Assembly: GCA_946811695.1 (NCBI GenBank)
Contig: OX328125.1
Coordinates: 96,236,260 to 96,300,259, forward strand
DNA length: 64,000 nucleotides
Direction of reading: 5' to 3'
Origin: Gonocerus acuteangulatus
Lineage: Eukaryota; Arthropoda; Insecta; Hemiptera; Coreidae
Shown: piece by piece, positions 1 to 10,152 of the stretch
Position numbering within the stretch: the first letter of the stretch is position 1
How the letters are laid out: every line of letters starts with the position of its first letter
Notes under the pieces: model-generated
What the model was told of the DNA's origin: nothing
Database searches by the model: none
The model's input: the letters and a program-made list of their open reading frames with translations, nothing else
Translations under genes and position numbers: made by a program

Positions 1-155
1 ATATATAAATATATACAAATTTGAACCACCTATATTTTCGTGATCTATGGGGTCTGAAACGAAAAAGTTTCTATTCGGCACTTCCGGATTGCGTCATGAG
101 GTCAACATCATAAGCGGGGTTCCTCGCTATGGGGGAGGGAGGAACCGCGCTAAAA
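1..155 (+). mobile_element. Helentron/HINE-like element H1, 3' end (copy a)
   Basis: This is the right-hand end of an H1 element that runs off the left edge of the window. It starts with an AT-rich run, passes through the conserved block containing CGGCACTTCCGGATTG, and ends in a strong hairpin (GGTTCCTC and GGGAGGAACC arms around a G-rich loop) followed by GCGCTAAAA. The same end closes the copies at 11645 and 45664. A 3' hairpin followed by CTAA is typical of Helitron/Helentron ends. No protein is encoded. The element identity is inferred from structure only. Confidence 0.6.
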
Positions 156-861
156 GTTGTTACTTCATCTGTGTAGAGAAACAAAAAGTTGTTCAAGATA
201 AGGCACAAAATCATCAATGAACAGCAGAAAAAGCAGGGTACCCATAACAGAGCCTTGTGGAACACCTCTCTTTACGTTTCTCAGTTCTCATGTATTGCGG
301 TCATTATTTACTACGATATAGTGCTTCCTGTTAATAGATTAAATTCATTTTATTTATACTTTCCCTCGAAAGGGAAATCATTCGTCATCATGTTTATTAA
401 AATCTGTATTTTAAGATCCGCCAAATGAGGAATTTAATTTCCCACAAGAATTATTGGATACCTACAAAAAATTGTTTAACCAAGCAAACTTCTCTTTTGT
501 GTCAAAACGCGCCAATAATTCCGATAAATTTTCCCGCCAAAAAAGGAAATGACTTACTGGCATTAGAAGCAGCTATATACAGAATAGCGTCAAGCGGAAG
601 GTGAACAGCAACCAAACCACATCACACCAACCACCCTTCGCGGCCCACACCACTCACCAATAGACAAATATAGCTTCGTAAGACAATCACCAACCGACTC
701 TAGAAGAAAGTATAACTCTTCTATAAGATAATATATCTTCAAGACTATATTTTAACATAAGATAAACATTTTCCTATGGAGACAAAACTTGCTTGTCAAG
801 ATATTTGAAAATGCTAAACTGAATTGTCTACGTTTCAGTATCCATAGTTCCTCCAAATTTG

Positions 862-864
<3 letters not shown>
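156..864. other. unassigned AT-rich sequence
   Basis: No recognisable gene, RNA or repeat family. The short open frames here have no recognisable domain. Confidence 0.5.

Positions 865-912
<48 letters not shown>
865..912. repeat. (AT)n microsatellite
   Basis: About 48 bp of uninterrupted TA dinucleotides. The flanks do not match the H1 or H2 families, so its parent element is unknown. Confidence 0.95.
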
Positions 913-916
<4 letters not shown>

Positions 917-1875
917 TTATATTAGTTTTGTCACGTTCTTAGTCTTTTACATCATCTGCTAAATCAACAAAGCAAAACTAACCCTCCCGCCCTTCCAATT
1001 GACTATGATTGAGATATAGATTCGGACTGCATGCTGTTCAACAGTAATCAATCAACCAGCCTAAATCTGATATTTTTGATTGACTTTATAAACTGGGCAC
1101 GGAACTTCAAACAGAGTTATCAACCTTGCCCTATTCTTGTTCAAACAATGGCTCAATTGATAGAACGGATATTTTCGGCAGGTCGACATTTCAGCAGGAA
1201 GTATTTAAAAATATCCATCTCACCATTCCGCTGAATCATCTTTAGTCGTTACATAAACGTCCTCGAACCCTGACATAAAGCGTCGATACGCACAAAATGA
1301 AATGAAATCATCATTTTCGAAATTTTAAGCAAATATGTTCTACGCTAAAAGGAGACGCTGTAACATTAAAGCGTTAACATATAAACACTGGTTTCATGTT
1401 TATTACAACACAAAAATGTTTCTATTGACCGCGATTGCACAACCAATATATCATTTGAAAAACTAAGAATAGAAAGAGTTATCATTCGTGAAATAATCAT
1501 TAGTTCAAATCTAAGCGAGATTATAGGCACCACATCAGGAAAATGACAGTGTCCAAAGAGGAAATTAGTCATTTTAATCACCGATTTCTCCGAATTAGAT
1601 CACTATGAAAAATCGCATAAAACCCATTTTTTAAGTGGTTTTAATAAGCTTTTAAATAGATTACTTTTTAGTTCTAGAGAACGAAATCAACTCCAGTACG
1701 GTATTACTTGAGTTCAACTCATGTACATACAAAATGCAAAATATTTACACGGCATCTTTGAACTTCGCTCGGAAAGCATTATATATAACAAGAAATATTC
1801 TAATTTTTTTAAATCTTGTTTTATTGACAAATAAGGTTTCCTGCCATAAGCTTAAAAAAAAAAAAAAAAATGAAT
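913..1875. other. unassigned sequence with a short poly(A) run
   Basis: AT-rich and without recognisable coding. A poly(A) run lies near 1855-1870, just before the S4 SINE target site. Confidence 0.5.
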
Positions 1876-2248
1876 TATATATAATTCAGGGGTCGAGGTT
1901 AGCCCAGTGGTCTGTACTAATAAGCTGGAGGCCTGAGTTCAAATCCCGAGCAAGCACTAAAGATTTTTTCTTCTAGTGTCTTCGTTCACCGGTGGAATTC
2001 GGCCTCCCTGACCGTCCCTAGGCCAACCCAGCCTTTAATTAATTTAATAATAGGTACCTTGGCTGGTGCTAATGACTCTAGCAGTCGAAGCAGCCAAGGG
2101 GAAAATCAGGCGGCCGGAGCATAGAACTGACCACACTATCTCCCTAGTGTGCCGTATGGTCATGAATCAGATACCTCTACAGTATCTGCCCCTCAGCGCC
2201 CTCGTGGTCTGATACGGGACCGATTTTTTTTTTTTTATATATAATTCA
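1876..2248 (+). mobile_element. tRNA-headed long SINE, family S4, full length with TSD (copy a)
   Basis: The element proper is about 1889-2235 (347 bp). It is flanked by an exact 13-bp repeat, TATATATAATTCA, at 1876-1888 and 2236-2248, read as the target-site duplication. The head has an A-box-like GGTTAGCCCAGTGG and a B-box-like GAGTTCAAATCC, the internal RNA polymerase III promoter of tRNA genes. The body contains CCCTGACCGTCCCTAGGCC and ends in CGGGACCGA plus poly(T). Other copies lie at 23832, 46495 and 49168 (minus strand) and as fragments at 2455 and 4955. It has no protein-coding capacity. Confidence 0.85.
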
Positions 2249-2262
2249 TATATATATTGCAC

Positions 2263-2457
2263 ATATGCAGAACATATTTCAACTGCCTCCCATGATTCTA
2301 AGTAGCCAAACCGAAAATTTGCCACAAACACTTTTTATTCATCTTTTCCCAAAAATGGTTGCAGACATCGCCTTGAAAATGGTTTATTTCGTTTCCCTAA
2401 GTTACAGAACTTAGAAAAAGAGTATCTCGAAGCATACTGGAAAATATATGCGTTAAA
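2263..2457 (+). mobile_element. H1 element internal fragment
   Basis: The stretch with CCCATGATTCTAAGTA and CGCCTTGAAAATGGTTT matches the interior of the complete H1 copy near 11110-11270. It sits between two S4 SINE pieces. Confidence 0.65.
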
Positions 2458-2575
2458 TGCGGGAGCATAGTACTGACCACACTATCTCCCTATCGTTCCT
2501 TAATGTCAGGAATCAGATACCCCTACAGTATCTGCTCCTCTAGGCCCTCCCGGCCTGTAAAGGGACTAATTTTTT
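2455..2575 (+). mobile_element. S4 SINE, 3' fragment (copy b)
   Basis: Matches the last third of the S4 copy at 1889-2235, including GGAGCATAGTACTGACCACA, CAGTATCTGCTCCTC and the closing GGGACTAA plus T-rich tail. The tRNA-like head is missing. Confidence 0.75.
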
Positions 2576-2696
2576 TTATTTAATTAAAAATGATATTTAT
2601 ATTATTGAAAATGTTGTATTACTTTTGACGTTGTAAATTTGTAGACTGTTTTTTTCTTCAGTAGTTAATTTTACTTTAACTTTATCCTAAATTAAG

Positions 2697-2917
2697 TTGG
2701 GGGCGAGGTTAGCTCAGTGGTAGAGCACTGGACCTGCATATGCTGAAGGACCTGAGTTATTGAAGGTGATTTTTTTTTTTTTTTTTTGATGGACCGCCAG
2801 AGGTACAGATGGCGCTATGTCCCTGTAACGTGGCTGGTGGTGCAGCGGCGGGCTCGGGGTAAAAAAAAAAAAAAAATTGAATCTAGGTGCTAATAACCTA
2901 GACGTTAAGCGCCTATT
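2697..2917 (+). mobile_element. composite SINE fragments with tRNA-like head and shared tail
   Basis: The left part has a strong tRNA-like A box (GGTTAGCTCAGTGGTAGAG) as in S4. It then degenerates into a T tract, a GC-rich piece ending in an A tract (2777-2876), and finally GGTGCTAATAACCTAG plus TAAGCGCC (about 2885-2915). The last piece is a variant of the tail shared by the S1, S3 and 5S SINEs. It is most likely several partial insertions rather than one element. Confidence 0.5.
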
Positions 2918-3250
2918 TTAAAATTTTAATATTATTTTATCGTAAATTCGAATAAATTCATAATTTATTTGTGAATTTCTTTGTGAATAAATTTGTATTC
3001 ACAAATTATAATGTGAATAAATTTGTATTCATATATTTTAATGTGAATTTTTTTCTAATCACTAGATTATTTGTGAATATTCACATTTTTCGTGATTATT
3101 TAGAATTTTTTCAATTAATTTATTTGTATTCACAGGAAAATTTGCGAATAAAATTGTATTTGTATTTAATATTCGTGAATAAAAATAAATTCGTATTCAC
3201 ACTTATGAATACGAATTGATTTATACTCGTATTTTATTTATAAATAAAAT
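2918..3250 (+). repeat. dispersed AT-rich repeat of degenerate TTTGTGAATA units (copy 1)
   Basis: Dense variants of TTTGTGAATA and TGTATTCACAAA on both strands. A homologous copy lies in the opposite orientation at about 9488-9875. The two share the internal CAGGAAAATTTG-type segment and end beside ATTATGCCCA. The 82-residue open frame here (2971-3219) is a by-product of the repeats. Confidence 0.7.
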
Positions 3251-3783
3251 TATGCCCATCTCTGCACAGGATATATCATCGTTATTTTGAAATCCCTTCA
3301 TTCTAAGCCTTCCATATGTAAAACAACTTTAACAATGAAGCGCGTGATATCTAGATAAGACAATGACATTTATACCTAACGTAAATAGGATTTCACTAAC
3401 CATATTCGGCTCCAGGTTATGCAAATGTGTCCAGCGAGGTTCTAAAGGAACATAAAGAGCCCATTGCAGATAGGATAGAGTAGCTCTATGGTAGATCAGC
3501 TAGAAGGGGGAGGTTCTTCAATGTTTACACTTTCTAAGAGGTCGATAACCTCTAGCTTTGTGCTTCGTTCTCTTTCTAACCTCTCCAGACAAATATTGAC
3601 TCTCCTCTTCCATATTTACTCTGCAATGTAGGTGAAGTAATCCTACAGGGCTCATGCAGCTGCTTATACAATGTAAAATCACACTGCGAAGTTGTGCATT
3701 TGTATAACTGCAATCTACAAGGCAAAGCTCACGACTTATCGTCCGTTAACGCTCATCAGTCATATTAGCCAACTTATTCTAAG
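3251..3783. other. unassigned sequence
   Basis: Moderately AT-rich. No gene, repeat family or RNA recognised. Confidence 0.5.
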
Positions 3784-3870
3784 TACAGTGGAGTCTTACT
3801 TATACGAATGTGAGGGGGAACTGAAAATGTTCCGTATAAGTGAATATTTCGTATAACTGAATAGTACTAG
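3784..3870 (+). mobile_element. pogo/Tigger-like terminal sequence
   Basis: TA followed by CAGTGGAGTCTTACTTATAC resembles the TA target and CAGTGGAGTCT ends of pogo/Tigger DNA transposons. Three variants of the CGTATAAGTGAAT motif follow within 60 bp. I did not find the matching opposite end within about 3 kb, so this is probably a one-ended relic. Confidence 0.45.
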
Positions 3871-4389
3871 GTTTCACGGCCATTTTAAAAACCTTCATAA
3901 AAAAATTCACAATTTTATTGTTTGTGCCTATTTTGTTGTGATATAACGTTCTAAATTATTACATTTTCAAGTTTTATATCACAAAATTCTCCTCTCCTCT
4001 TATCGATAATAGGTGCAAGGGTTGACAAAGGTAATTTCACCCGTATTTAAAGTAGTTTCGATGAAGTGGTCATCAATTTAATACACTGATTACCATTTAA
4101 TACACTGATTGATACCACCTGGAATTACTATGATCTAAAAAGCCTTGTCTATAACTGTAGTTAAAATTATTCTTTTGACGTCCAGTGACAGGAACGTATT
4201 AACCTCCCCACCGGAACTATAATATATTCTGTAAAATGTTTACAGTTATAGCTATTGCATAACTGACACGGTTCACAGTTATTCTAAACGGCTAATAAAA
4301 TATGCCTGTATTATACATATACATGTTAGCTTGACGTATGTTTGTTTGGAAAGGCCTCGACAATAGATCATAAAGCCGTGCCAGTTCCA
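3871..4389. other. unassigned sequence
   Basis: No recognisable coding or repeat, except a short local duplication of TTTAATACACTGATT near 4076-4115. Confidence 0.4.
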
Positions 4390-4602
4390 TCAGAAGGCAC
4401 GAGGTGTCGCGCCAGGAAGGGTGTAGTAGAGACATCTTAGTAAGGCAGTCACACCTACAGATGGATCTTTATGCAAATACGCACTTCCGTCCGTATATAA
4501 AACACATTTGTTACATTCCGGGTAGGAGGAGGAGTGATGTTTCAAAGGGTCAGGATTGGCCATGTAGGTAGTGATATTCGAGAAGATACTCAAACATCCC
4601 AC
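4390..4602 (-). pseudogene. possible RNase H-like retroelement remnant
   Basis: A 70-residue open frame containing VLYTDGSAYLHKDPSVGV. The YTDGS motif resembles the first catalytic strand of the retroelement RNase H domains seen elsewhere here (FTDGS at about 28215, YTDGS at about 58310). The rest of the domain is missing and the frame ends soon after. This could be coincidence; the motif is short. Confidence 0.3.
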
Positions 4603-4785
4603 ACGAATGTGATTCGCCGTTGTAATATGAGGAGATATAGCTTCGATTATTGATGGCGAACGATTAATCGTGATTTACGATCCGATGGGCTACACCAAAC
4701 GATGTGTGCCGCTAGTATTTATGATATATCTCTAATGAAATTACCAAACAACGTTGACTGCATCAATGTATCATACCGGGACACG

Positions 4786-4959
4786 TATGAGAGGTTCGCA
4801 TGTAGAAATTGCAAGACTTATCAGTAGCTACTGTACCATTTACTCTACTTACTTTTGTGGCGAGCAAAGACCTATGAGAGGTTCGCATGTAGAAATTGCA
4901 AGACTTATCAGTAGCTACTGTACCATTTACTCTACTTACTTTTGTGTCGAGCACAAGAC
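4786..4959. repeat. 87-bp tandem duplication
   Basis: Two almost identical 87-bp units, starting TATGAGAGGTTCGCATG at 4786 and 4873. The near identity suggests a recent duplication. The apparent proteins in both directions (4754-5026 plus, 4763-4999 minus) carry the duplication and are not genes. Confidence 0.9.
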
Positions 4960-5192
4960 CTATTTTCTGGAGGATCCGAGTTCGAAACTCAGAGCGCACT
5001 ATAGATTTTATTTTCTATTGTCGTAGGGGGACGGAATCGCGGACCTAAAGCGTTCTTAGGCTCATACAACATTTAAAACGCTTTGCCAAAGGACAAAGCC
5101 GGAACATTCTACTGACAACACTACCTCAATTGAGCGCCTGAGAATCAGATACATCTGCCACTATGGGCACTCGTGGCCTTTAGCGGGACTAA
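4955..5192 (+). mobile_element. S4 SINE, diverged copy (d)
   Basis: Has the B-box-like GAGTTCGAAACTC. Later blocks parallel S4: a GGGACGG-type segment, GGAACATTCTACTGACAACA, CAGATACATCTGCC and the closing TAGCGGGACTAATG. It is older and more diverged than the copy at 1889. Confidence 0.6.
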
Positions 5193-5207
5193 TGTTTAGG
5201 TCTATCG

Positions 5208-5209
5208 GA

Positions 5210-5261
<52 letters not shown>

Positions 5262-5294
5262 AGTATATAGGTACCATATATAGGTATATATATA
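5208..5294. repeat. (AT)n microsatellite with imperfect right side
   Basis: TA repeats at 5214-5258, then interrupted TATATAGGTA variants. The alternating Ile/Tyr open frame here is a microsatellite translation. Confidence 0.9.
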
Positions 5295-5562
5295 TATTTA
5301 ATAGATATTCGTCATATAAACGTTTTGGTCAAATAAGTTGTCTTTCTTTGGATATAATGTACTTTTTCATTCCACCAGAGACGTTTTAAGCCTGCCTTCG
5401 AGCTATTTTGAAATATTTAGTAAAATCAGTAAGTACTAATCTTCTTATACTAATAATGACAACATTTTATAAGCCGAATGTGCAAATAATGACTTAGCTA
5501 CCATTTTGGTAATTTTTACACAAGTTAGCCGGAGGTCAGTGACATGTAATATTTTTTTTAAT

Positions 5563-5571
<9 letters not shown>
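5295..5571. other. unassigned sequence
   Basis: No recognised feature. Confidence 0.4.

Positions 5572-5638
<67 letters not shown>
5572..5638. repeat. (AT)n microsatellite
   Basis: About 67 bp of pure TA dinucleotides. It generates four overlapping spurious reading frames. Confidence 0.95.
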
Positions 5639-5644
<6 letters not shown>

Positions 5645-6534
5645 ATTTCTTCCCTGGGAATCTCACTTCTTCTCGAGATATTACGGTATTTTTCACTACT
5701 CTCCAGATTTTATTTACAACTCCAGGCCCAGGAGATGGGAACCTCCTGGCGACAAAGATATTTAAATGAGGGGCCACAAGCCAATTTAGTCTCTAATACT
5801 AATTCTAGGGATAGGCAGAGATATTCAGGGAGGGACTGTAAAAGGACGTTAGAGTTCCAACGAACTTAAAACTATCTTAAAACCAGGGTGCTGTCTTTTC
5901 TTGGAGCTCCAAGATATGTTTGGGGGCTACCATGCCAACTCCCAGGTAGGAGTGAAAGAGCACATCCCGGGAAAAGGGATCCACACAGTACAGGAGGCCT
6001 TTATAGAATATCTGATGACGCCTCAGGATGGACTGATGAAACATAGGCAGCTGACGCTTGTTATGTTGGCTGGATGGCTTGGTCCTTATTTCCCGTTCTG
6101 AAATAATTTTAGCCGCGTCACCGATAGGGGTAAATGGCGATCCGTGGAATCAGAAGAACAAGAAATCTTTTGGTTGGAAGTAGGAGCGGAGAAAGAAGCA
6201 CCGCTGAAGATAGAAGCCGATCCAAGAAAAAAAAAAATTTTACTTCTTATAGACTTCGAACTCAAATTAATTTAACCCAATTTGTTACAATTGTACCTTC
6301 GGCTGTTTTTCAACTATTTCCACATAACATAAAGCCAAATTTGGGTTACCTGATATTTACTCCATTATTAACAAAATGTTTTCTAAATTATCAATGTCAC
6401 CACTCTTTGCTGAGCGTCTTGTTAACCAAGAACAGGCAAGTTTGAAGTGGGCGCGACTAAAATATTTTTTTTTTTAAATTGAATTTGTCAGTATAAAAAC
6501 TTTCTTTTTTTTTTTTGTTGTTTTTGTTAAATAT
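5639..6534. other. unassigned, slightly GC-richer block
   Basis: Base composition is more balanced than the surroundings between about 5880 and 6220. A 66-residue open frame at 5901-6101 (plus) has mixed amino-acid content but no domain I recognise. It could be old coding debris. A short poly(A) lies at 6228-6237. Confidence 0.35.
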
Positions 6535-6680
6535 GACACAGGTCGTGGGTTCCATTCCCACTATGAGGTGGTGGATTTTCTTTAGATAAATAGAAATGAC
6601 ATCAGCCCTATCCTGGCTAGAAAAGGGTGGTAACCTATAGATAACACGTCCCAAAATTTGTAGTTAATAATAATGGACGT
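6535..6680 (+). mobile_element. tRNA-headed SINE, family S2
   Basis: B-box-like GGGTTCCATTCCCACTATG, then a body with CCTATCCTGGCTAGAAAAGG and GGTAACCTATAGATAAC, then a tail AAAATTTGTAGTTAATAATA followed by TGGACGTTAAT. The copies at 14000 (plus), 17871 (minus) and 53451 (minus) share this head and tail. The A-box half is eroded. Confidence 0.7.
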
Positions 6681-7381
6681 TAATTTATTTTATTTTATTT
6701 TATTTATTTATTTACTGCTTGACCGCAACGGAGGCGACTAGCAAATTATTAAGTCTATATGGAAACGTCAGCTTTGAACAAAAAGATAATATTATTAAAT
6801 AAATTATAATAGATAATCATAACATAAAGGAAATAAATATAATTTCAGAAAAAGTATCAAATACACGTTAAAATTTAAATAAATAAATACGACACAAGTG
6901 GAAATACGGTCATTGAAGGTAAATATAAAATAGGTCATTATTAATTGTAGAATACGTTATCATTAAAAATTTGGTTTTTGTAAAAATTAGTAATTACATA
7001 TGTAACTAGAATTTTAAACAGTCATTAAGAATGTGTTTGTATACACGATTAAGAATAATCGGAATGAAAAGTGATTGCAAAGACTGAACGTCGGCGAACG
7101 GGCGCATCAATTACCAATTTGTTAGCTACATTATTATAAACTGCACATTCACCACATAGAACTCTTTGGATAAGTGATGACTTCTGCTTGTCATGATTAG
7201 TATAAGAAGAAGCAGGAAAAAGTAAAGCCCATTGGTACATCAAGCCAAGAAGCATGACGAAGTTCACACGGGAAAGGCTTCGGAATACAGGACGTTCACT
7301 GCACGAACGTTCAATTGGTCGCGTTAAGTGACCCGAGAGCTTGGAATCGCCATAATTTCGAAAGATGTTTGTCCGACACAA
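6681..7381 (-). pseudogene. LINE 3'-end remnant (C-terminal frame plus 3' UTR)
   Basis: On the minus strand a 110-residue frame (7049-7381) ends in an arginine-rich segment, followed by a non-coding stretch that ends GTCGCCTCCGTTGCGGTCAA and AAATAAATAAATA near 6690-6740. The LINE at 50017-50937 ends in the similar TTGCCGTCGTTGCGAAGCTC plus AAATAAATAAATA. The frame's assignment to a LINE ORF2 C-terminus is weak; the 3'-end similarity is the better evidence. Confidence 0.4.
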
Positions 7382-7842
7382 GAGGCTCCTGAGATACGAG
7401 CCTTGGGATTTGGCAAGAAGGAGCCTGCAATATTGGTTAATCGCGTCTCGAAGGTCGATATTAGCATATCGATTTATCAGTAGATACTGGCGACACTCGC
7501 TAATCGATTTTCTACTCGGAGCACCTGATGAAGCTCTGTCCGGACCATCTTCGGCTACATATAGGGCCTTGGTCGGAAGATTGATTGATGTTCTACCTAT
7601 GGCATGGTCCTTGGTGTCAAATCATCTTTTTAATTCCTTTTTTAAATAATTTGGACAACAAATGAGGGTCTCAGAAGACAAGGGGTCTAAGTGACATTTT
7701 TGAAAAACATGTGTTAGATACAGGAATGGTTTGTGAACACCGTAATCTTGTAGATGGTAGAAAGGTCTAAGTGATTTTCTTAGACAGTTGCTGCTTTCTC
7801 TTGAGTATTGTCATATTTTTAATGTTAAGTCCAGAAGGAAAG
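7382..7842. other. unassigned sequence
   Basis: A 94-residue open frame (7365-7649, plus) has no recognisable domain. Nothing else seen. Confidence 0.35.
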
Positions 7843-7945
7843 GTTTTTTTTTTGTTTTTACGGCGCATCGAGATCTAGGTCATTCGTGCCGGGGTATCTA
7901 CAGATTGCCACCCTACCTGACAGTGTTGTTCCTTCATCTGGCCCA
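7843..7945 (-). mobile_element. SINE tail fragment (5S-SINE type)
   Basis: Poly(T), then ACGGCGCATCGAGATCTAGG and GTGCCGG, then CTACAGATTGCCACCCT. The same order is found in the minus-strand 5S-derived SINE at 18174-18363. Only the tail and the body next to it are present; the 5S head is missing. Confidence 0.6.
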
Positions 7946-8574
7946 TAGCAGGGTTTAACTACATTTTTGACAAATCGTTTGCCTTTTGCATCATAACTTG
8001 GAATGATGCCCATGGGAAGGAGATAACAAGTCGAAACGGTATTTGTTTTGACTGATTAGGCGTGGTGGTAGCTATCTTTGCTACTTTCCGACATCTGCTT
8101 ATTAAATAGGAAACCAATCTGGAGTATCGGCTTCTAATCCTCGCCATGTTGATGGGTATACCTGCCGACGGGACCTCCGACGCGGAAGGCCGTCTGCTGT
8201 CGGGGATTATCTGCGATGTGTGGGTGTGAAAAACTGTTAGTCTCTGATAGCTATCTCGGCAATGAACATCCAAGAGATTGACCCATTCATCCGAGAGATA
8301 AGTCAACGGAGGTCTTGAAGTTGTGCGGTAACTATCGGTTAATCAACAACTTCCTACAAGCCAGCTACAGCCTTAAAGGAACTTTAATGCTGATTTGGAA
8401 AATGTAAGCTAACATTTAAAAATAATGTTTAAAAGCAGCGAAAATTGGAGCTTTTCTATGAAAAACTTATTTTTTTTTCTTAATAATATTTAACTACATT
8501 TTTGGTCTAGTTTTACCTCCTTGTGTATTGTCATCTACTTGGGCATTTTTTTCTACTGCGTATCAACCCTACCC
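7946..8574. other. unassigned sequence
   Basis: A 115-residue minus-strand frame (7959-8306) is the longest non-microsatellite frame nearby, but I recognise no domain and no conserved motif. Treated as unproven. Confidence 0.35.
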
Positions 8575-8685
8575 ATGCCTACCATCGTGGTCGGTCTCAC
8601 ATTTAGTGGTGAGACCGACCACATTTACTGGTACTGGACGGCCAAGCCCGACGTTGCTTTAGCAGGCTACACACGGTCAGGCAAG
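8575..8685 (-). mobile_element. decayed 5S-derived SINE fragment with an inverted duplication
   Basis: TGGTACTGGACGGCCAAGC and CCCGACGTTGCTTTAG match the middle of the 5S-like head of the SINEs at 29235 and 18174. Next to it, 8587-8600 and 8609-8622 are perfect 14-bp inverted repeats (GTGGTCGGTCTCAC) around an 8-base loop. The right half is an inverted copy of the head sequence. Confidence 0.6.
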
Positions 8686-8920
8686 CCTGTCAGTTAGGCT
8701 TGAACAGTGCGCCGAAAAGCCGCTCGCCTGAACGTGTATGAGCATTATTCAAATAGTTTTAACATTATTGTCCCTTGGCGATATAATTGACGCAGACAGA
8801 TTTTTTTAATTTTTTTCTTCTTGGAATGACTAATGGGATAAAGAGGAAATTAATGCTACCAAAATTAAATTTTGAATTTCAAAATTTAATGTCAAAATTA
8901 TTAATTTTATAGACCCAAAA
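8686..8920. other. unassigned sequence with a short inverted repeat
   Basis: CACGGTCAGGC near 8671 and GCCTGAACGTG near 8731 are nearly inverted copies, so a small (about 80 bp) TIR relic is possible. Otherwise AT-rich and unremarkable. Confidence 0.3.
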
Positions 8921-9458
8921 TCATTACCGTCCGCTGTCCCTGAACACATTTATTACACTTTACTATTTGTTTTAGGGGGGAAGGATATTATATTTTTTGC
9001 TCATGTGATGTTTCATTTTAAAATAATAATATTTAAGGTGAATTCATATAAATTTAAATAAATTAAAAAAAAAATTTAAAAGTTGTCCCTCAGTTTTGAC
9101 ATCATTACCGTCCGCCTTTTAGAATTAACGAGAAAACCTATCAGGATGGAGCAGATTGTTTCCAAATAGATGTTGGAGCAGCTCTCTCAAACTGATTTTT
9201 GTTGTCCAGAAGGTACGGAAGAGAAATTTCGTACGTATCAGTTTTTTCAATGTGTTTTATCTGGTAAATCACAATTGGAATATTTTGCTGGTCATTACCG
9301 TCCCCCATTTTATTATTCAAAACATCCATGAAATTTTTTTTTTCGTCTAACAATTAAATAGTGCTACATAAACTACGCATTTTACAATATTTTTTATTAA
9401 TATAATTATTTTAGAAAAAAAATTAAAAATATTTTTGTAACAAATATCATTACCGTCC
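8921..9458. repeat. four spaced copies of TCATTACCGTCC
   Basis: The exact 12-mer TCATTACCGTCC occurs at 8921-8932, 9102-9113, 9292-9303 and 9447-9458, always in the same orientation, with unrelated AT-rich sequence between. Start-to-start spacings are 181, 190 and 155 bp. I saw no copy elsewhere in the window. The 64- and 70-residue frames at 9141-9353 are not supported as genes. Confidence 0.8.
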
Positions 9459-9487
9459 TACTCTGCATTGGATGGTTATCAGATTTG

Positions 9488-9875
9488 GGCATAATTTAAT
9501 TTAGGAATAAAAATAAGAATTTATTTGTACCTCATTTATTTGTAAATACAAATATAAGTAATTTCTTATTCAGAAGTTTGAATAAGAATTTATTTGTATT
9601 CACGTATGTCATATAAATATATATAAATAAAAATAAAACTGTTTTCACAAATTTTCCTGTAAATAAAATTTAATTTACAGGAAAAATATAACAGGAAAAA
9701 ATTCTAAATATACACAAACATTTTGAATATTCACAAATTTTGTGAGTATTCACAAAAAATCGAGAGATTACAGAAACATTCACATTTAAATATAAGGAAT
9801 TCAAATAAATTCACATTAAAATTTGTGAATAGAAATTTATTCACAAAAACATTCACAAAATAAATTATGTATTTG
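9488..9875 (-). repeat. dispersed AT-rich TTTGTGAATA repeat (copy 2)
   Basis: Inverted homologue of 2918-3250. It starts at TGGGCATAAT and carries many TATTCACAAA variants, with the shared ATTTTCCTGT segment. It abuts the 5' end of the H1 element at 9893. Confidence 0.7.
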
Positions 9876-10152
9876 TGCGTATAAACAAAAAGTCCGTCTC
9901 GCAGGACTCCATCATCTTAGCGCGGTTCCGTTCATATCCCTAGTCTAATTTGGAAAGATTAAAATAGAAGCAGTTTTTTTTGGTTCCACCAGTCTTTTTT
10001 TTTTTAATTAATTATTATAATGGCGTGTCAACCCTTAAGGTCACTAACGCCATTCCTGTGAGTAGTAAAGTCTTGAAAGGTCATGATTTACAATCTTACC
10101 TGGAAGGGTCTGCTACACTAGAAACGAACCCGCTAGTGACAAGGTCTTGGAA

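Noticed and set aside
189..428. 79-residue plus-strand gene near the left edge
   Set aside because: No recognisable domain or homology by eye, and it lies directly after a transposon end in AT-rich sequence.
5445..5869. Four overlapping proteins of 67-110 residues rich in alternating Ile and Tyr
   Set aside because: They are translations of the (AT)n tract at 5572-5638. The same holds for frames at 5192, 36546, 40632, 45365, 48467 and 63621.
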